This document shows positions 52,889 through 62,931 of a DNA stretch of 64,000 nucleotides, one piece after another. The number at the start of each line of letters is the position of its first letter. Position 1 is the first letter of the stretch. The notes below the pieces were generated by a model. That model worked only from the letters and a program-made list of their open reading frames with translations, was not told where the DNA came from and searched no databases. The DNA is from Flagellimonas aurea. Its GTDB lineage: Bacteria; Bacteroidota; Bacteroidia; Flavobacteriales; Flavobacteriaceae. The stretch is from positions 172,429 through 236,428 of the forward strand of contig NZ_JAFLNL010000008.1 of assembly GCF_017313785.1 (NCBI RefSeq), in the 5' to 3' direction. A program made the position numbers and the translations under genes.

Positions 52889-53581
52889 TTATACTGGTTC
52901 GTTCAAAAGGTCCAAAAACTCAACTGCATTGGCTTCCATTTGATGTACCACTTTATCTGTCCTGTTCACCAAGTGATTATAGCCAATATAGGCAATAATA
53001 CCTACTACCAGGCCTGCAACAGTTGTGGTCATCGCAGTATAGATACCGGATGCCAAAGAACCCATTTCTGCCTGTCCACCGCTACTTGCCATCTCGTGGA
53101 ATGCCAAAATCATACCAATTACGGTTCCTAAGAAACCGATCATTGGAGCAGCACCTGCAACCGTAGCCAATACGCTAACGTTTTTTTCCAGTTTGTAAAC
53201 TTCTAACGTACCTGCATTTTCGATGGCAGTGTTGATGTCATCCAAAGGTTTTCCAATTCGGGCGACACCCTTTTCGGTAAGTCGTGCCACCGGAGAGTCC
53301 GTTTGCGCGCACAATAATTTTGCAGCCTCCAATTTACCATTGCTAATGTGGTCACGAATCTGGTTCATGAAGTTCTTATCTATTTTGGACGCGGCCTTAA
53401 TGGCAAAAATTCGTTCAAAATAAATGTACATAGCAACAAAAAGAAGAACAAAAAGCACCACAATTATTATGACACTCCCTGTTCCTCCATTGACAATAAG
53501 ATCTATTACGGATAAGGTCTTTTCTTCGGAAATTGAGGCAGTTGCCTCAGCGCCTTCCGTTACTTCTTGTAAAATATTCAT
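52889..53581 (-). CDS. exbB: ExbB/TolQ-type proton channel protein
   Basis: 230 residues from the ATG at 53581 (MNILQEVTEG). A longer frame upstream to 53704 would run into the nhaD gene and is not supported. Three membrane segments (about 30-50, 130-150 and 165-190) and the MotA/TolQ/ExbB motif AGAAPMIGFLGTVIGMILAF are seen. ExbB forms the pentameric ring that conducts protons around ExbD. It begins 56 bases after nhaD on the same strand. Confidence 0.92.
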   Translation of the reverse strand: MNILQEVTEGAEATASISEEKTLSVIDLIVNGGTGSVIIIVVLFVLLFVAMYIYFERIFAIKAASKIDKNFMNQIRDHISNGKLEAAKLLCAQTDSPVARLTEKGVARIGKPLDDINTAIENAGTLEVYKLEKNVSVLATVAGAAPMIGFLGTVIGMILAFHEMASSGGQAEMGSLASGIYTAMTTTVAGLVVGIIAYIGYNHLVNRTDKVVHQMEANAVEFLDLLNEPV

Positions 53582-53637
53582 ATAAAATCCCCAATTTATT
53601 TGCAATAATAACGGAGATTTTTGAACTAAAGTATTTT

Positions 53638-55026
53638 TTAGAACAAATATCGCATCACCATAAATACAATTGCCCCGGCAATGAAGCCCACAAAGGCCAA
53701 CCAAGATATCTTTTTAAGATACCAGAAGAAGTCGATTTTCTCCATTCCCATGGCTACAACTCCAGCTGCTGAACCTATAATAAGCATACTACCTCCAGTT
53801 CCCGCGGAATAGGCGATAAAGTGCCAAAGTTGATCATCCAATGTTTCGTTGAACATTCCCAAACTGGCCGCAACCAACGGTACGTTGTCTATAACGGCAG
53901 AACCCACACCCAATAATATCACAACTAAATCGGATACTCGTGTGCCGGCCATTTCTGTTCCGATCAAAGGCATACCTTGTTTTAGTCCTTCGGCGAAGTT
54001 GAACAATAGACCCAATGATTCTAGCGCCGCAACTGCCATCAAAATACCCAAGAAAAACAGGATACTGGGAAGTTCAATTTTGGTCAATGCGCTATGTACC
54101 GGACTATGGTGGGAGTGTGCATCACTTTCCTGGTCTACGGATGATATAGCAATCTTTTTATTACTGTAGATTTCAGCAAAAGTGGCCACAACTGCCAAGG
54201 ACAACATCATACCCACATATGGAGGTAAATGTGTTACCGTTTTGAATATTGGAACAAAAACAATCGCCCCAAGACCCAAATAAAGCATTATGGGACCATA
54301 TTTAGATTTCGAACTACTATCGTCATCATCCGCATCAATCTCCCCTTTAAAAGCGGGCAAAAATGAAGCTATAAAAGATGGCAACAACATACATACCAAA
54401 GAAGGAACCAACAAATGCTCGATAAGCATAGCAGTTGAAACCTTGTCCCCGATCCATAACATTGTAGTGGTGACATCACCAATCGGCGACCATGCACCCC
54501 CTGCATTTGCAGCGATAATGATTAAACCGGCGTACCAAAGTCTTACTTCTCTGTCCTTCACAATTTTCTGAAGGATGGAAATCAATACAATAGTTGCTGT
54601 AAGGTTATCTATAATGGCAGAAAGAATAAATGCCAAGAAAGAAAAAATCCAAAGAATCTTCTTTTTGCTACGTGTCTTTACAAAAGACTTTATAGTTGCG
54701 AAACCATCAAAGTAATCAATGATCTCAACAATGGTCATGGCTCCAAGAAGGAATACCAAAATCTCTGCGGTCTTCCCCAAATGGTGAAGAAGAGTTTCCT
54801 CCATTAACTCCATTTTCTCTTCGTGCCCGAAGGACCCAAAGTTCTCAAGCAGAGCATGGTTTCCAGAATCGAACCAGGTCGTAAAACCGTCGATGCCAAA
54901 AGCCATCAATGCCCACAAAATAGCCATCATGGCCAATGCGGGAATAAGCTTATCTATTTTTAAATTATGTTCTAGGGTAATTGCCAAATATCCAATTACA
55001 AAAATGACAACTAAAAGGGTTTCCAT
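53638..55026 (-). CDS. nhaD: NhaD-type sodium/proton antiporter
   Basis: 462 residues, about 12 membrane helices. The NhaD/ArsB-type features are evident: ATIVLISILQKIVKDREVR, NAGGAWSPIGDVTTTMLWIG (the substrate-binding segment) and GSAVIDNVPLVAAS. It exports Na+ in exchange for H+, typical for marine Bacteroidota living in salt water. A histidine-rich cytoplasmic loop (DAHSHHSPVHS) is a small oddity. It is the first gene of a run into exbB. Confidence 0.9.
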   Translation of the reverse strand: METLLVVIFVIGYLAITLEHNLKIDKLIPALAMMAILWALMAFGIDGFTTWFDSGNHALLENFGSFGHEEKMELMEETLLHHLGKTAEILVFLLGAMTIVEIIDYFDGFATIKSFVKTRSKKKILWIFSFLAFILSAIIDNLTATIVLISILQKIVKDREVRLWYAGLIIIAANAGGAWSPIGDVTTTMLWIGDKVSTAMLIEHLLVPSLVCMLLPSFIASFLPAFKGEIDADDDDSSSKSKYGPIMLYLGLGAIVFVPIFKTVTHLPPYVGMMLSLAVVATFAEIYSNKKIAISSVDQESDAHSHHSPVHSALTKIELPSILFFLGILMAVAALESLGLLFNFAEGLKQGMPLIGTEMAGTRVSDLVVILLGVGSAVIDNVPLVAASLGMFNETLDDQLWHFIAYSAGTGGSMLIIGSAAGVVAMGMEKIDFFWYLKKISWLAFVGFIAGAIVFMVMRYLF

Positions 55027-55225
55027 GTTAAGTTTGGTTTAATTAAGGAATAATATTTTTGAGCAGTTATCTGTGCGGCTAAAGATATTCAAAATGAATA
55101 TTTCCACATAATCTTATCAGCATAAAAATAAGGAAACGCGAATAGATAGATTTCAAAAAACAAGAAAAGAATTCAATCATTCTCATTTAACCATTGTGTT
55201 TTATAAAATATTAATACTAGAAAGC

Positions 55226-55233
55226 TATATTTG
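55226..55233 (+). promoter_or_regulatory. -7 promoter element for acyl-CoA dehydrogenase
   Basis: TATATTTG, an exact TAnnTTTG match, 29 bases before the ATG at 55263. No well-spaced -33 TTG. Confidence 0.45.
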
Positions 55234-55262
55234 CAGGTAGTTTTTAAATATTATTCAGTTTT

Positions 55263-56405
55263 ATGGATTTCACACTTTCCGAAGAACAGTTAATGATACA
55301 ACAAGCGGCAAAGGATTTTGCCCAAAATGAACTTTTACCAGGGGTTATTGAACGCGATGAAGCCCAAAAATTTCCGAGTGAACTTGTCCGAAAAATGGGT
55401 GAACTTGGGTTCATGGGGATGATGGTCGACGAAAAGTATGGAGGAAGTGGTCTAGACACTCTTTCCTATGTGATAGCCATGGAAGAATTATCCAAAATCG
55501 ACGCCTCGGCTTCCGTAATGGTATCCGTGAACAATTCTTTGGTATGTTGGGGACTGGCGACCTATGGAAGTGAAGAACAAAAACAAAAATACCTGACACG
55601 CTTGGCAAGCGGAGAGATTATTGGCGCCTTCTGTCTGTCAGAACCAGAAGCGGGGAGCGATGCAACTTCTCAAAAAACAACTGCCATAGACAAAGGTGAC
55701 CATTATATAGTAAACGGCACCAAAAACTGGATTACAAATGGCAATCAAGCGGAGGTTTACTTGGTCATCGCACAAACAGACCGGGAAAAAGGCCACCATG
55801 GCATCAATGCATTGATAGTCGAGAAAAACATGGAAGGTTTTGAAATAGGCCCAAAAGAAAACAAACTGGGCATTCGTGGAAGCGACACCCATTCCTTGAT
55901 GTTCAACGACGTCAAAGTACCAAAAGAAAATAGAATCGGTGACGATGGTTTTGGATTTAAGTTCGCCATGAAGACGTTGGCCGGAGGACGTATCGGAATT
56001 GCAGCACAAGCCTTGGGCATTGCCGCCGGGGCCTACGAACTGGCCCTTAAGTATTCGAAAGAACGTAAAGCTTTTGGGACCGAGATAGCAAACCATCAAG
56101 CGATTGCCTTTAAACTGGCGGACATGCACACCAAAATACAGGCTGCACGCCATTTGGTCTATCAGGCAGCCTGTGATAAAGATGCAGGCAATGACTACAC
56201 CCTATCCGGGGCCATGGCTAAGCTTTATGCTTCCGAAGTAGCAATGGAAACAGCGGTGGAAGCCGTTCAAATACACGGCGGAAATGGATACGTGAAAGAT
56301 TATCATGTAGAACGGTTGATGAGGGACGCCAAAATCACCCAGATATATGAAGGCACCTCCGAAATTCAAAAAATAGTCATCTCCAGAAGCATCCTAAAAG
56401 ATTAA
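55263..56405 (+). CDS. Acyl-CoA dehydrogenase (short-chain type)
   Basis: 380 residues, the standard length. Flavin enzyme oxidising acyl-CoA to enoyl-CoA in the cytoplasm. The family blocks are FSLSEEQ-like MDFTLSEEQLMIQQAAKDF, GAFCLSEPEAGSDATS, ITNGNQAEVYLV, GGRIGIAAQALGIA, and the catalytic Glu in IYEGTSEIQKIVISR. The pattern fits short/branched-chain enzymes such as butyryl- or isovaleryl-CoA dehydrogenase; the chain length is not determinable. It stands alone and ends in a strong terminator. Confidence 0.93.
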   Translation: MDFTLSEEQLMIQQAAKDFAQNELLPGVIERDEAQKFPSELVRKMGELGFMGMMVDEKYGGSGLDTLSYVIAMEELSKIDASASVMVSVNNSLVCWGLATYGSEEQKQKYLTRLASGEIIGAFCLSEPEAGSDATSQKTTAIDKGDHYIVNGTKNWITNGNQAEVYLVIAQTDREKGHHGINALIVEKNMEGFEIGPKENKLGIRGSDTHSLMFNDVKVPKENRIGDDGFGFKFAMKTLAGGRIGIAAQALGIAAGAYELALKYSKERKAFGTEIANHQAIAFKLADMHTKIQAARHLVYQAACDKDAGNDYTLSGAMAKLYASEVAMETAVEAVQIHGGNGYVKDYHVERLMRDAKITQIYEGTSEIQKIVISRSILKD

Positions 56406-56414
56406 ATATTCACA

Positions 56415-56443
56415 CCCCCTCCCAAAAGAGGGGGTTTCTTTTT
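56415..56443 (+). terminator. Rho-independent terminator of acyl-CoA dehydrogenase gene
   Basis: CCCCCTC (56415-56421) pairs with GAGGGGG (56428-56434), followed by a T-rich run. The 56444-56709 stretch that follows shows no gene. A TATTTTTG at 56689 could be a -7 element for gltB but is only 14 bases from its ATG. Confidence 0.85.
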
Positions 56444-56709
56444 GCAAATCACTTCTAATTTTACTTACCCCCTATTTTTCACAAAGTATTAACATGAAAT
56501 TAGGTTGACAAACCTTGAAGTACTCTTTTCATGGCAGGGAAGAAACCCTTTTTTAAGCTCGATTTGAGATAATGATAATTTAACATTCCTTTAATTCCTA
56601 AATTGAATTTTTTTTAACCCCAGAAACCATACGTTGATTATTTATCTGATAACCAGCTAAAACCTTATTATTTCTACATCAATTTTGATATTTTTGAGGA
56701 AATACGATA

Positions 56710-59700
56710 ATGATGGGATTGAAGAAACAAGGTTTATACTTACCGGAATTTGAGCACGACAACTGTGGTGCGGGCTTCATATGTAGCCTAAAGGGAATTA
56801 AGTCCAACGACATAATACATAAGGCCCTCGAAATTCTTGATAAATTGGAGCACAGGGGAGCTGTGAGCTCGGACGGAAAAACAGGAGATGGTGCAGGTAT
56901 ACTTATAGATATTCCCCACGCCTTTTTTAAGGACACCTGTTCCTTTGAACTACCAGAAGCAGGAGAATATGCGGTTGGAAACGTATTTCTACCACAAAAG
57001 GAAAACCAACGCAACTTTTGCATCCAGGTTTTTGAGGAAAACATAAAAAAACAAGGGCTCGAACTACTTGGTTGGCGCCACGTGCCCGTGAACCGTTCCG
57101 TTCCGGGAAGAATAGCGGCCGAAACAGAACCGTTTGTAATGCAGGTTTTTGTCGGAAAAGGAGAGGATTTGGACGAATTCCAGTTTAACCTTAAACTTTT
57201 TATCGCTCGTAAAGTCACGGAACATACCGTAATAGAGAGCAAGCTTTCAGAAAGCGAATTCTTCTACTTACCCAGTCTATCAACTAAAATCATCATTTTT
57301 AAGGGGCTTTTAGTCCCTAAGGACATCAGCAGATATTATGAAGACCTTTTGGACCCCCGAGTTGTTACACGCTTGGCCCTGGTTCACCAAAGATTTTCCA
57401 CAAATACCTTTCCTAATTGGGATTTGGCACAGCCATTTAGATATATGTGCCATAACGGAGAGATAAATACACTGAGAGGAAATGTCTCCCGCATGCGCTC
57501 ACGCGAAGAGCTAATGGAAAGTGAGTGGTTTGGAGAAGACATAAAAAAGATACTTCCCATCGTATTGCCGGCAAAATCCGATTCTGCCAGTATGGATATG
57601 GTCGTTGAGCTATTATTGATGACAGGTCGTTCTTTGCCCGAAGTAATGATGATGCTGGTTCCCGAGGCATGGGAAAAAAATCCAGACATGTCCGAAGCCA
57701 AGAGAGCTTTTTACGAATACAACTCCTGTCTGATGGAACCTTGGGACGGGCCTGCCTCCATTCCGTTTACGGATGGAAATTATATAGGGGCCGTACTTGA
57801 CAGAAACGGGCTCCGACCATCAAGATACTCCGTAACCAAAAAAGGATATGTGATTATGTCCTCGGAAACCGGAGTCGTTGAATTGGAACCAGAGGATATT
57901 GAATTCCACGGACGACTGGAACCTGGAAAAATGTTCTTGGTAAACATGGAAGAGGGAAGAATCATCAACGACGAAGAAATCAAGGAAGCCATAGCCAAAA
58001 AGCATCCTTATAAAGAGTGGTTAAAGAAGAATTTGGTGCATTTAAGGGACATTCCTTACAACGATTGCCCAGTTTTCTTTGGTGAATTCCCGCTGCAGAC
58101 CAGACGAACTGCATTCGGGTACACCCAAGAAGACATCAACACCATTATTATGCCGATGGCAGAAAATGGTAAGGAACCCATTGGTTCCATGGGCTCCGAT
58201 ACTCCAATTGCCGTGTTGTCCGAGCGCCCACAATTGATATACAACTACTTTAAACAACTCTTTGCCCAGGTAACCAACCCACCTTTGGACGGTATCCGTG
58301 AGGAATTGATCACGGACATTAGTTTGACCTTGGGCAGTGACCATAATATTTTTGATTTTTCGGAATTACATTGCCGAAAACTAAAAATCCAAAACCCTGT
58401 TATCTCCAAGGAAGATTTGGACAAAATCAAAAATTATGATGCCAGTCCGGACTATAAGGTTGTTTCCATTTCCATGCTTTATGAAATCAACAAAGGGCAT
58501 AATGGACTGGAAGAAGCTTTGGACGGCATATTGCAGCAGGCATCAAATGCCATTGATGAAGATGCGAACATCATCATTCTATCGGATAGGATGGTAAGTG
58601 CCGAGATGGCCCCTATTCCTGCCCTATTGGCCTGTTCCTATGTGAACAGTGGTCTAAGAAAATTGGGGAAACGTTCCAAACTGAGTATCATCATTGAATC
58701 TGCAGAACCAAGGGAAGTCCATCATTTTGCCCTTCTTTTTGGTTTTGGAGCAAGTGCCATCAACCCATATTTGGTGAATGAAATCATCGGTGAGCAAATC
58801 GAGGAAAATAATATTACCGATTACACTTTTGAGGAAGCTGTTAAAAATTACAACAAGGCTATCGGGAAAGGTATATTGAAGGTTATGAACAAGATTGGGA
58901 TATCTACGTTGAACTCGTATAGAGGATCCCAATTGTTCGAATGCATCGGAATCAACACAACCGTTGTGGACAGATATTTCCCGAACACCCCTACTCGAAT
59001 CCAAGGAATTGGACTTTACGAAATAGAGAAAGAAGTTACCAAACGTCATAAAAAAGCATTTCTATCACAAAACATATCAGCTAATCTCGATATCGAGGTT
59101 GGAGGAGAGTACCGTTGGAGAAGAAATGGCGAGAAGCACATGTTCAATCCATTAAGTGTCGCCATGCTTCAAAAATCGGTACGCAACAACGAGCCGGAAA
59201 CCTATAAAGAGTATTCCAAACTGGTCAATGAGCAATCCAAACACTTGATGACTATCCGTGGACTTTTCGAATTTTCGAACTACGACCCTATTCCCATTGA
59301 AGAAGTAGAACCTTGGACAGAAATTGTAAAAAGGTTCAAAACTGGGGCTATGTCCTACGGAAGTATAAGTCAAGAAGCACATGAAAACCTAGCGGTTGCC
59401 ATGAACCGAATCGGAGGTAAGAGCAATTCGGGTGAAGGCGGAGAGGATTCGGCTCGTTTTTATAAAAGTCAAACCGGGGACTGGAAAAACAGTGCCATAA
59501 AACAGGTCGCTTCAGGTAGGTTCGGGGTAACCTCCAATTATTTGACAAGTGCCCAAGAAATCCAGATTAAAATGGCACAAGGAGCCAAACCTGGTGAAGG
59601 CGGTCAATTGCCTGGACCAAAAGTCAACCCGGCCATTGCCAAAACAAGAAACTCCACACCTTATGTGGGATTGATTTCACCACCCCCTCACCACGATATT

Positions 59701-61218
59701 TATTCTATCGAGGATTTATCACAATTGATCTATGATCTTAAATCCGCGAACAGGGAAGCGCGTGTAAACGTAAAACTGGTATCGGAAGTTGGTGTAGGCA
59801 CCGTAGCTGCAGGTGTTGCCAAAGCAAAGGCCGATGTTATCCTTATCTCTGGATTCGACGGTGGAACCGGGGCATCTCCACTAACATCTTTAAAACATGC
59901 CGGACTACCTTGGGAACTTGGAATCGCCGAAGCCCAGCAGACTTTGGTGTTGAACGACTTGCGAAACAGAGTGGTTCTAGAGTGTGATGGACAGTTGAAG
60001 ACAGGACGAGACGTAGCCATTGCCTGTTTACTGGGTGCGGAAGAGTTTGGTTTTGCCACAGCACCTTTGGTGGCATCGGGTTGCATTATGATGCGTGTAT
60101 GCCATTTGAACACCTGTCCAGTGGGTATCGCCACCCAAAATCCGGAGTTGCGCAAAAAGTTCCAAGGAAAACCAGAACATGTGGTCAACTACATGTACTT
60201 CGTAGCTCAAGAACTACGAGAAATTATGGCCAAGCTCGGGTTTAGAACCTTGAACGAAATGGTAGGCCAAGTACAAAAACTGGACAGAAAGAAGGCAATC
60301 GAACATTATAAGGCCGCCGGTATCGATTTGACGCCTATCCTTTATCGCATAGACGTTCCTGAAGGAACAAAACTGCACAATACGGAAAAGCAATATCACG
60401 AAATAGATAAATCAATCGAATTTGAGATAATAGGAAAAGCACACCCTGCACTTTTCAGAAAGGAAAAGACCACACTGGATTTCCCGATCAAGAACACAGA
60501 TAGGGCCGTTGGCGCCATTATCAGCAATGAGATTTCAAAAATTTATGGAGAGGAAGGCTTGCCAGAAAATACACTTAAACTAAACTTTACTGGTTCTGCC
60601 GGACAAAGTTTTGGAGCATTTGCCACAAAGGGCCTCACCATGGTGGTGAACGGAAACACTAACGACTACCTTGGAAAAGGACTCTCGGGAGCCAAGCTGA
60701 TAGTAAAAGTTCCTTTTAAATCCACAATTAAACCAGAAGATAATGTGATTACCGGAAACGTGACCTTGTACGGGGCCACCTCTGGAGAAGCATACATCAA
60801 TGGTAAGGCAGGAGAACGATTCTGCGTAAGAAACTCCGGAGCCAAAGCCGTGGTCGAGGGAATCGGGGACCATGGTTGTGAATATATGACCGGTGGAGTC
60901 GCTGTGATTCTTGGTTCCGTAGGACGGAATTTCGGAGCTGGTATGAGCGGTGGAATTGCCTATGTGTATGACAAGGACGACACATTTAAACGTAACTGTA
61001 ATGGAGACCATTTGAACCTTCTACCTGTTGATGAGGACAACGATAAACAACAGTTAAAAGATTTGATCGAAAACCATTACAACGCCACATTAAGTCCTTT
61101 GGCTCAGAACATTCTTGAAAATTGGGAAAAATACCTTCCTAAGTTTATTAAGGTATTCCCTGAAGAATACCGCCAAGCACTTATCCGATTGGAAGAAGAA
61201 AAAATGCAAACCTTATAA
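56710..61218 (+). CDS. gltB: Glutamate synthase large subunit
   Basis: 1502 residues, as expected. GOGAT converts glutamine plus 2-oxoglutarate to two glutamates. An N-terminal propeptide precedes the Ntn nucleophile Cys19 (HDNCGAGFICSLKG). The amidotransferase domain runs to about 430, the central domain to about 800, the FMN-binding synthase domain to about 1220 (GGEDSARF, ISPPPHHDIYSIEDL, GFDGGTGASP) with the 3Fe-4S cysteines in VCHLNTCPVGIATQ. The C-terminal GXGXG beta-helix region follows (VEGIGDHGCEYMTGGVAVILG). ATG at 56710 or the next codon. It is followed 8 bases later by gltD. Confidence 0.96.
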   Translation: MMGLKKQGLYLPEFEHDNCGAGFICSLKGIKSNDIIHKALEILDKLEHRGAVSSDGKTGDGAGILIDIPHAFFKDTCSFELPEAGEYAVGNVFLPQKENQRNFCIQVFEENIKKQGLELLGWRHVPVNRSVPGRIAAETEPFVMQVFVGKGEDLDEFQFNLKLFIARKVTEHTVIESKLSESEFFYLPSLSTKIIIFKGLLVPKDISRYYEDLLDPRVVTRLALVHQRFSTNTFPNWDLAQPFRYMCHNGEINTLRGNVSRMRSREELMESEWFGEDIKKILPIVLPAKSDSASMDMVVELLLMTGRSLPEVMMMLVPEAWEKNPDMSEAKRAFYEYNSCLMEPWDGPASIPFTDGNYIGAVLDRNGLRPSRYSVTKKGYVIMSSETGVVELEPEDIEFHGRLEPGKMFLVNMEEGRIINDEEIKEAIAKKHPYKEWLKKNLVHLRDIPYNDCPVFFGEFPLQTRRTAFGYTQEDINTIIMPMAENGKEPIGSMGSDTPIAVLSERPQLIYNYFKQLFAQVTNPPLDGIREELITDISLTLGSDHNIFDFSELHCRKLKIQNPVISKEDLDKIKNYDASPDYKVVSISMLYEINKGHNGLEEALDGILQQASNAIDEDANIIILSDRMVSAEMAPIPALLACSYVNSGLRKLGKRSKLSIIIESAEPREVHHFALLFGFGASAINPYLVNEIIGEQIEENNITDYTFEEAVKNYNKAIGKGILKVMNKIGISTLNSYRGSQLFECIGINTTVVDRYFPNTPTRIQGIGLYEIEKEVTKRHKKAFLSQNISANLDIEVGGEYRWRRNGEKHMFNPLSVAMLQKSVRNNEPETYKEYSKLVNEQSKHLMTIRGLFEFSNYDPIPIEEVEPWTEIVKRFKTGAMSYGSISQEAHENLAVAMNRIGGKSNSGEGGEDSARFYKSQTGDWKNSAIKQVASGRFGVTSNYLTSAQEIQIKMAQGAKPGEGGQLPGPKVNPAIAKTRNSTPYVGLISPPPHHDIYSIEDLSQLIYDLKSANREARVNVKLVSEVGVGTVAAGVAKAKADVILISGFDGGTGASPLTSLKHAGLPWELGIAEAQQTLVLNDLRNRVVLECDGQLKTGRDVAIACLLGAEEFGFATAPLVASGCIMMRVCHLNTCPVGIATQNPELRKKFQGKPEHVVNYMYFVAQELREIMAKLGFRTLNEMVGQVQKLDRKKAIEHYKAAGIDLTPILYRIDVPEGTKLHNTEKQYHEIDKSIEFEIIGKAHPALFRKEKTTLDFPIKNTDRAVGAIISNEISKIYGEEGLPENTLKLNFTGSAGQSFGAFATKGLTMVVNGNTNDYLGKGLSGAKLIVKVPFKSTIKPEDNVITGNVTLYGATSGEAYINGKAGERFCVRNSGAKAVVEGIGDHGCEYMTGGVAVILGSVGRNFGAGMSGGIAYVYDKDDTFKRNCNGDHLNLLPVDEDNDKQQLKDLIENHYNATLSPLAQNILENWEKYLPKFIKVFPEEYRQALIRLEEEKMQTL

Positions 61219-61226
61219 TTTGAGAC

Positions 61227-62693
61227 ATGGGAAAGATTACAGGATTTTTGGAATTTGACAGGAAGGACGAAGCATACGCCCCTGTCAAAGAACGCATCGA
61301 AAACTATAAGGAATTTACAAAGCCTTTAAAAGAAAGCGAATTAAAGAACCAAGGTGCCCGGTGCATGGACTGTGGTATTCCATTTTGCCATAGTGGTTGC
61401 CCATTAGGAAACCTGATTCCGGATTTTAACGATGCCGTCTATCAAGGAAAGTGGGAAAAAGCTGCACAGATACTCCACTCTACCAATAATTTTCCGGAGT
61501 TTACGGGAAGATTGTGTCCGGCACCATGCGAAGAAGCATGTGTGCTGGGAATCAACGAACCTCCTGTATCTATTGAGAACATAGAAAAAAACATCGCGGA
61601 GACAGCTTTTAAGAATGGTTGGGTAAAGCCAGAACCGCCAATGAACAGAACGGATAAAAAAGTGGCCGTAGTAGGTTCCGGGCCTGCAGGTCTTGCAGCT
61701 GCCCAACAACTAAATCGCGCCGGCCATACCGTTACGCTGTTTGAAAGGGACGAAAAACTTGGTGGCCTTTTAAGATATGGCATTCCAGACTTTAAAATGG
61801 AAAAAAACGTTATCGATAGGCGTCTTGAAGTGATGGAAAAAGAAGGCATCGAGTTTAAAACCGGTGTACACGTGGGAGTTGACATAACAGCCCAAGAACT
61901 TCAAAAAGAATATGATTCCATTGTACTTTGTGGAGGAGCAACGGTAAGGCGCAGTCTTCCAATTCCAGGAGTTGATGCCAAGGGTGTGGTTCAGGCCATG
62001 GACTTTTTACCGCAGAATAATAGAAAAGTGGATGGAATCCCATTTAAGGGAGAAGATATTTCAGCCAAAGGCAAAAAGGTAATTGTGATTGGTGGTGGTG
62101 ATACCGGGTCCGATTGTATTGGAACTTCCATAAGACAAGGTGCCATTTCCGTAACTAATTTTGAAATAATGCCAAAAGGCACGACTGATCGCCCTGAAGG
62201 ACAGCCATGGCCGTTTTGGCCCATGCGTTTGCGCACCAGTTCATCGCACAAGGAAGGGGCGGACCGTGTATTCAGCATATCCACAAAAAGATTCAATACC
62301 GACGACAAAGGCAATTTAACAAGCTTGGTAACTGTAGAAGTTGAATGGGTCAAGCAACCTGGTCAGCGACCCATACTTAAAGAGGTAGAGGGCACAGAGA
62401 AAGAATGGGACTGTGATTTGGTCCTATTGGCTCTGGGCTTTACGGGTTCGGAGACCACGGTTGCTGATCAACTAAATCTTGAAATGGACCCAAGAACCAA
62501 CATTAAGGCTTCTGCAGCCGACTATAAAACGAATGTTCCGGGAGTTTTTGTAGCTGGTGATCAAAGAAGGGGCCAATCCCTTATTGTTTGGGCCATTTCC
62601 GAAGGCAGGCAAGCAGCATACTACGTGGACACATATTTAATGGGGAAATCTGATTTACCTTTAAAGGGTGAGGGAGATCTTCCTAGAGTTTAA
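61227..62693 (+). CDS. gltD: Glutamate synthase small subunit
   Basis: 488 residues. It passes electrons from NADPH through FAD and iron-sulfur clusters to GltB. N-terminal cysteines (CMDCGIPFCHSGCPLGN, LCPAPCEEACVLG) ligate two 4Fe-4S clusters. The FAD motif is VAVVGSGPAGLAAAQQL and the NADPH motif VIVIGGGDTGSDCIG. The C-terminal GVFVAGDQRRGQSL closes the flavin domain. It forms an operon with gltB. Confidence 0.96.
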   Translation: MGKITGFLEFDRKDEAYAPVKERIENYKEFTKPLKESELKNQGARCMDCGIPFCHSGCPLGNLIPDFNDAVYQGKWEKAAQILHSTNNFPEFTGRLCPAPCEEACVLGINEPPVSIENIEKNIAETAFKNGWVKPEPPMNRTDKKVAVVGSGPAGLAAAQQLNRAGHTVTLFERDEKLGGLLRYGIPDFKMEKNVIDRRLEVMEKEGIEFKTGVHVGVDITAQELQKEYDSIVLCGGATVRRSLPIPGVDAKGVVQAMDFLPQNNRKVDGIPFKGEDISAKGKKVIVIGGGDTGSDCIGTSIRQGAISVTNFEIMPKGTTDRPEGQPWPFWPMRLRTSSSHKEGADRVFSISTKRFNTDDKGNLTSLVTVEVEWVKQPGQRPILKEVEGTEKEWDCDLVLLALGFTGSETTVADQLNLEMDPRTNIKASAADYKTNVPGVFVAGDQRRGQSLIVWAISEGRQAAYYVDTYLMGKSDLPLKGEGDLPRV

Positions 62694-62723
62694 AACCTCA
62701 CATAAATCTCAACTAAACTTGCT

Positions 62724-62764
62724 AAACTCCTCTAGGCTTGCTTTGCTTAGGGGAGTTTTTTTTT
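62724..62764 (+). terminator. Rho-independent terminator of gltBD
   Basis: An 11-base stem (AAACTCCTCTA with TAGGGGAGTTT, one G-U pair) followed by a long T run. It lies 30 bases after the gltD stop. Confidence 0.85.
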
Positions 62765-62931
62765 AGATACACATTATATCAACCACATAAATAAACCGAC
62801 CGTTTACACATCAAAAATAGGTAAGTGGAAATTTGTTTGTATCTTAATAGAGGTCATCTTACCATAACCAACCTTTTATAAAGTCTGTGCTATGTATTTC
62901 AAGGGCATACAAACCTCTTAATACATCACTT

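Noticed and set aside
53582..53704. Longer N-terminus for ExbB
   Set aside because: It would overlap the nhaD gene, and the shorter start gives a normal ExbB.
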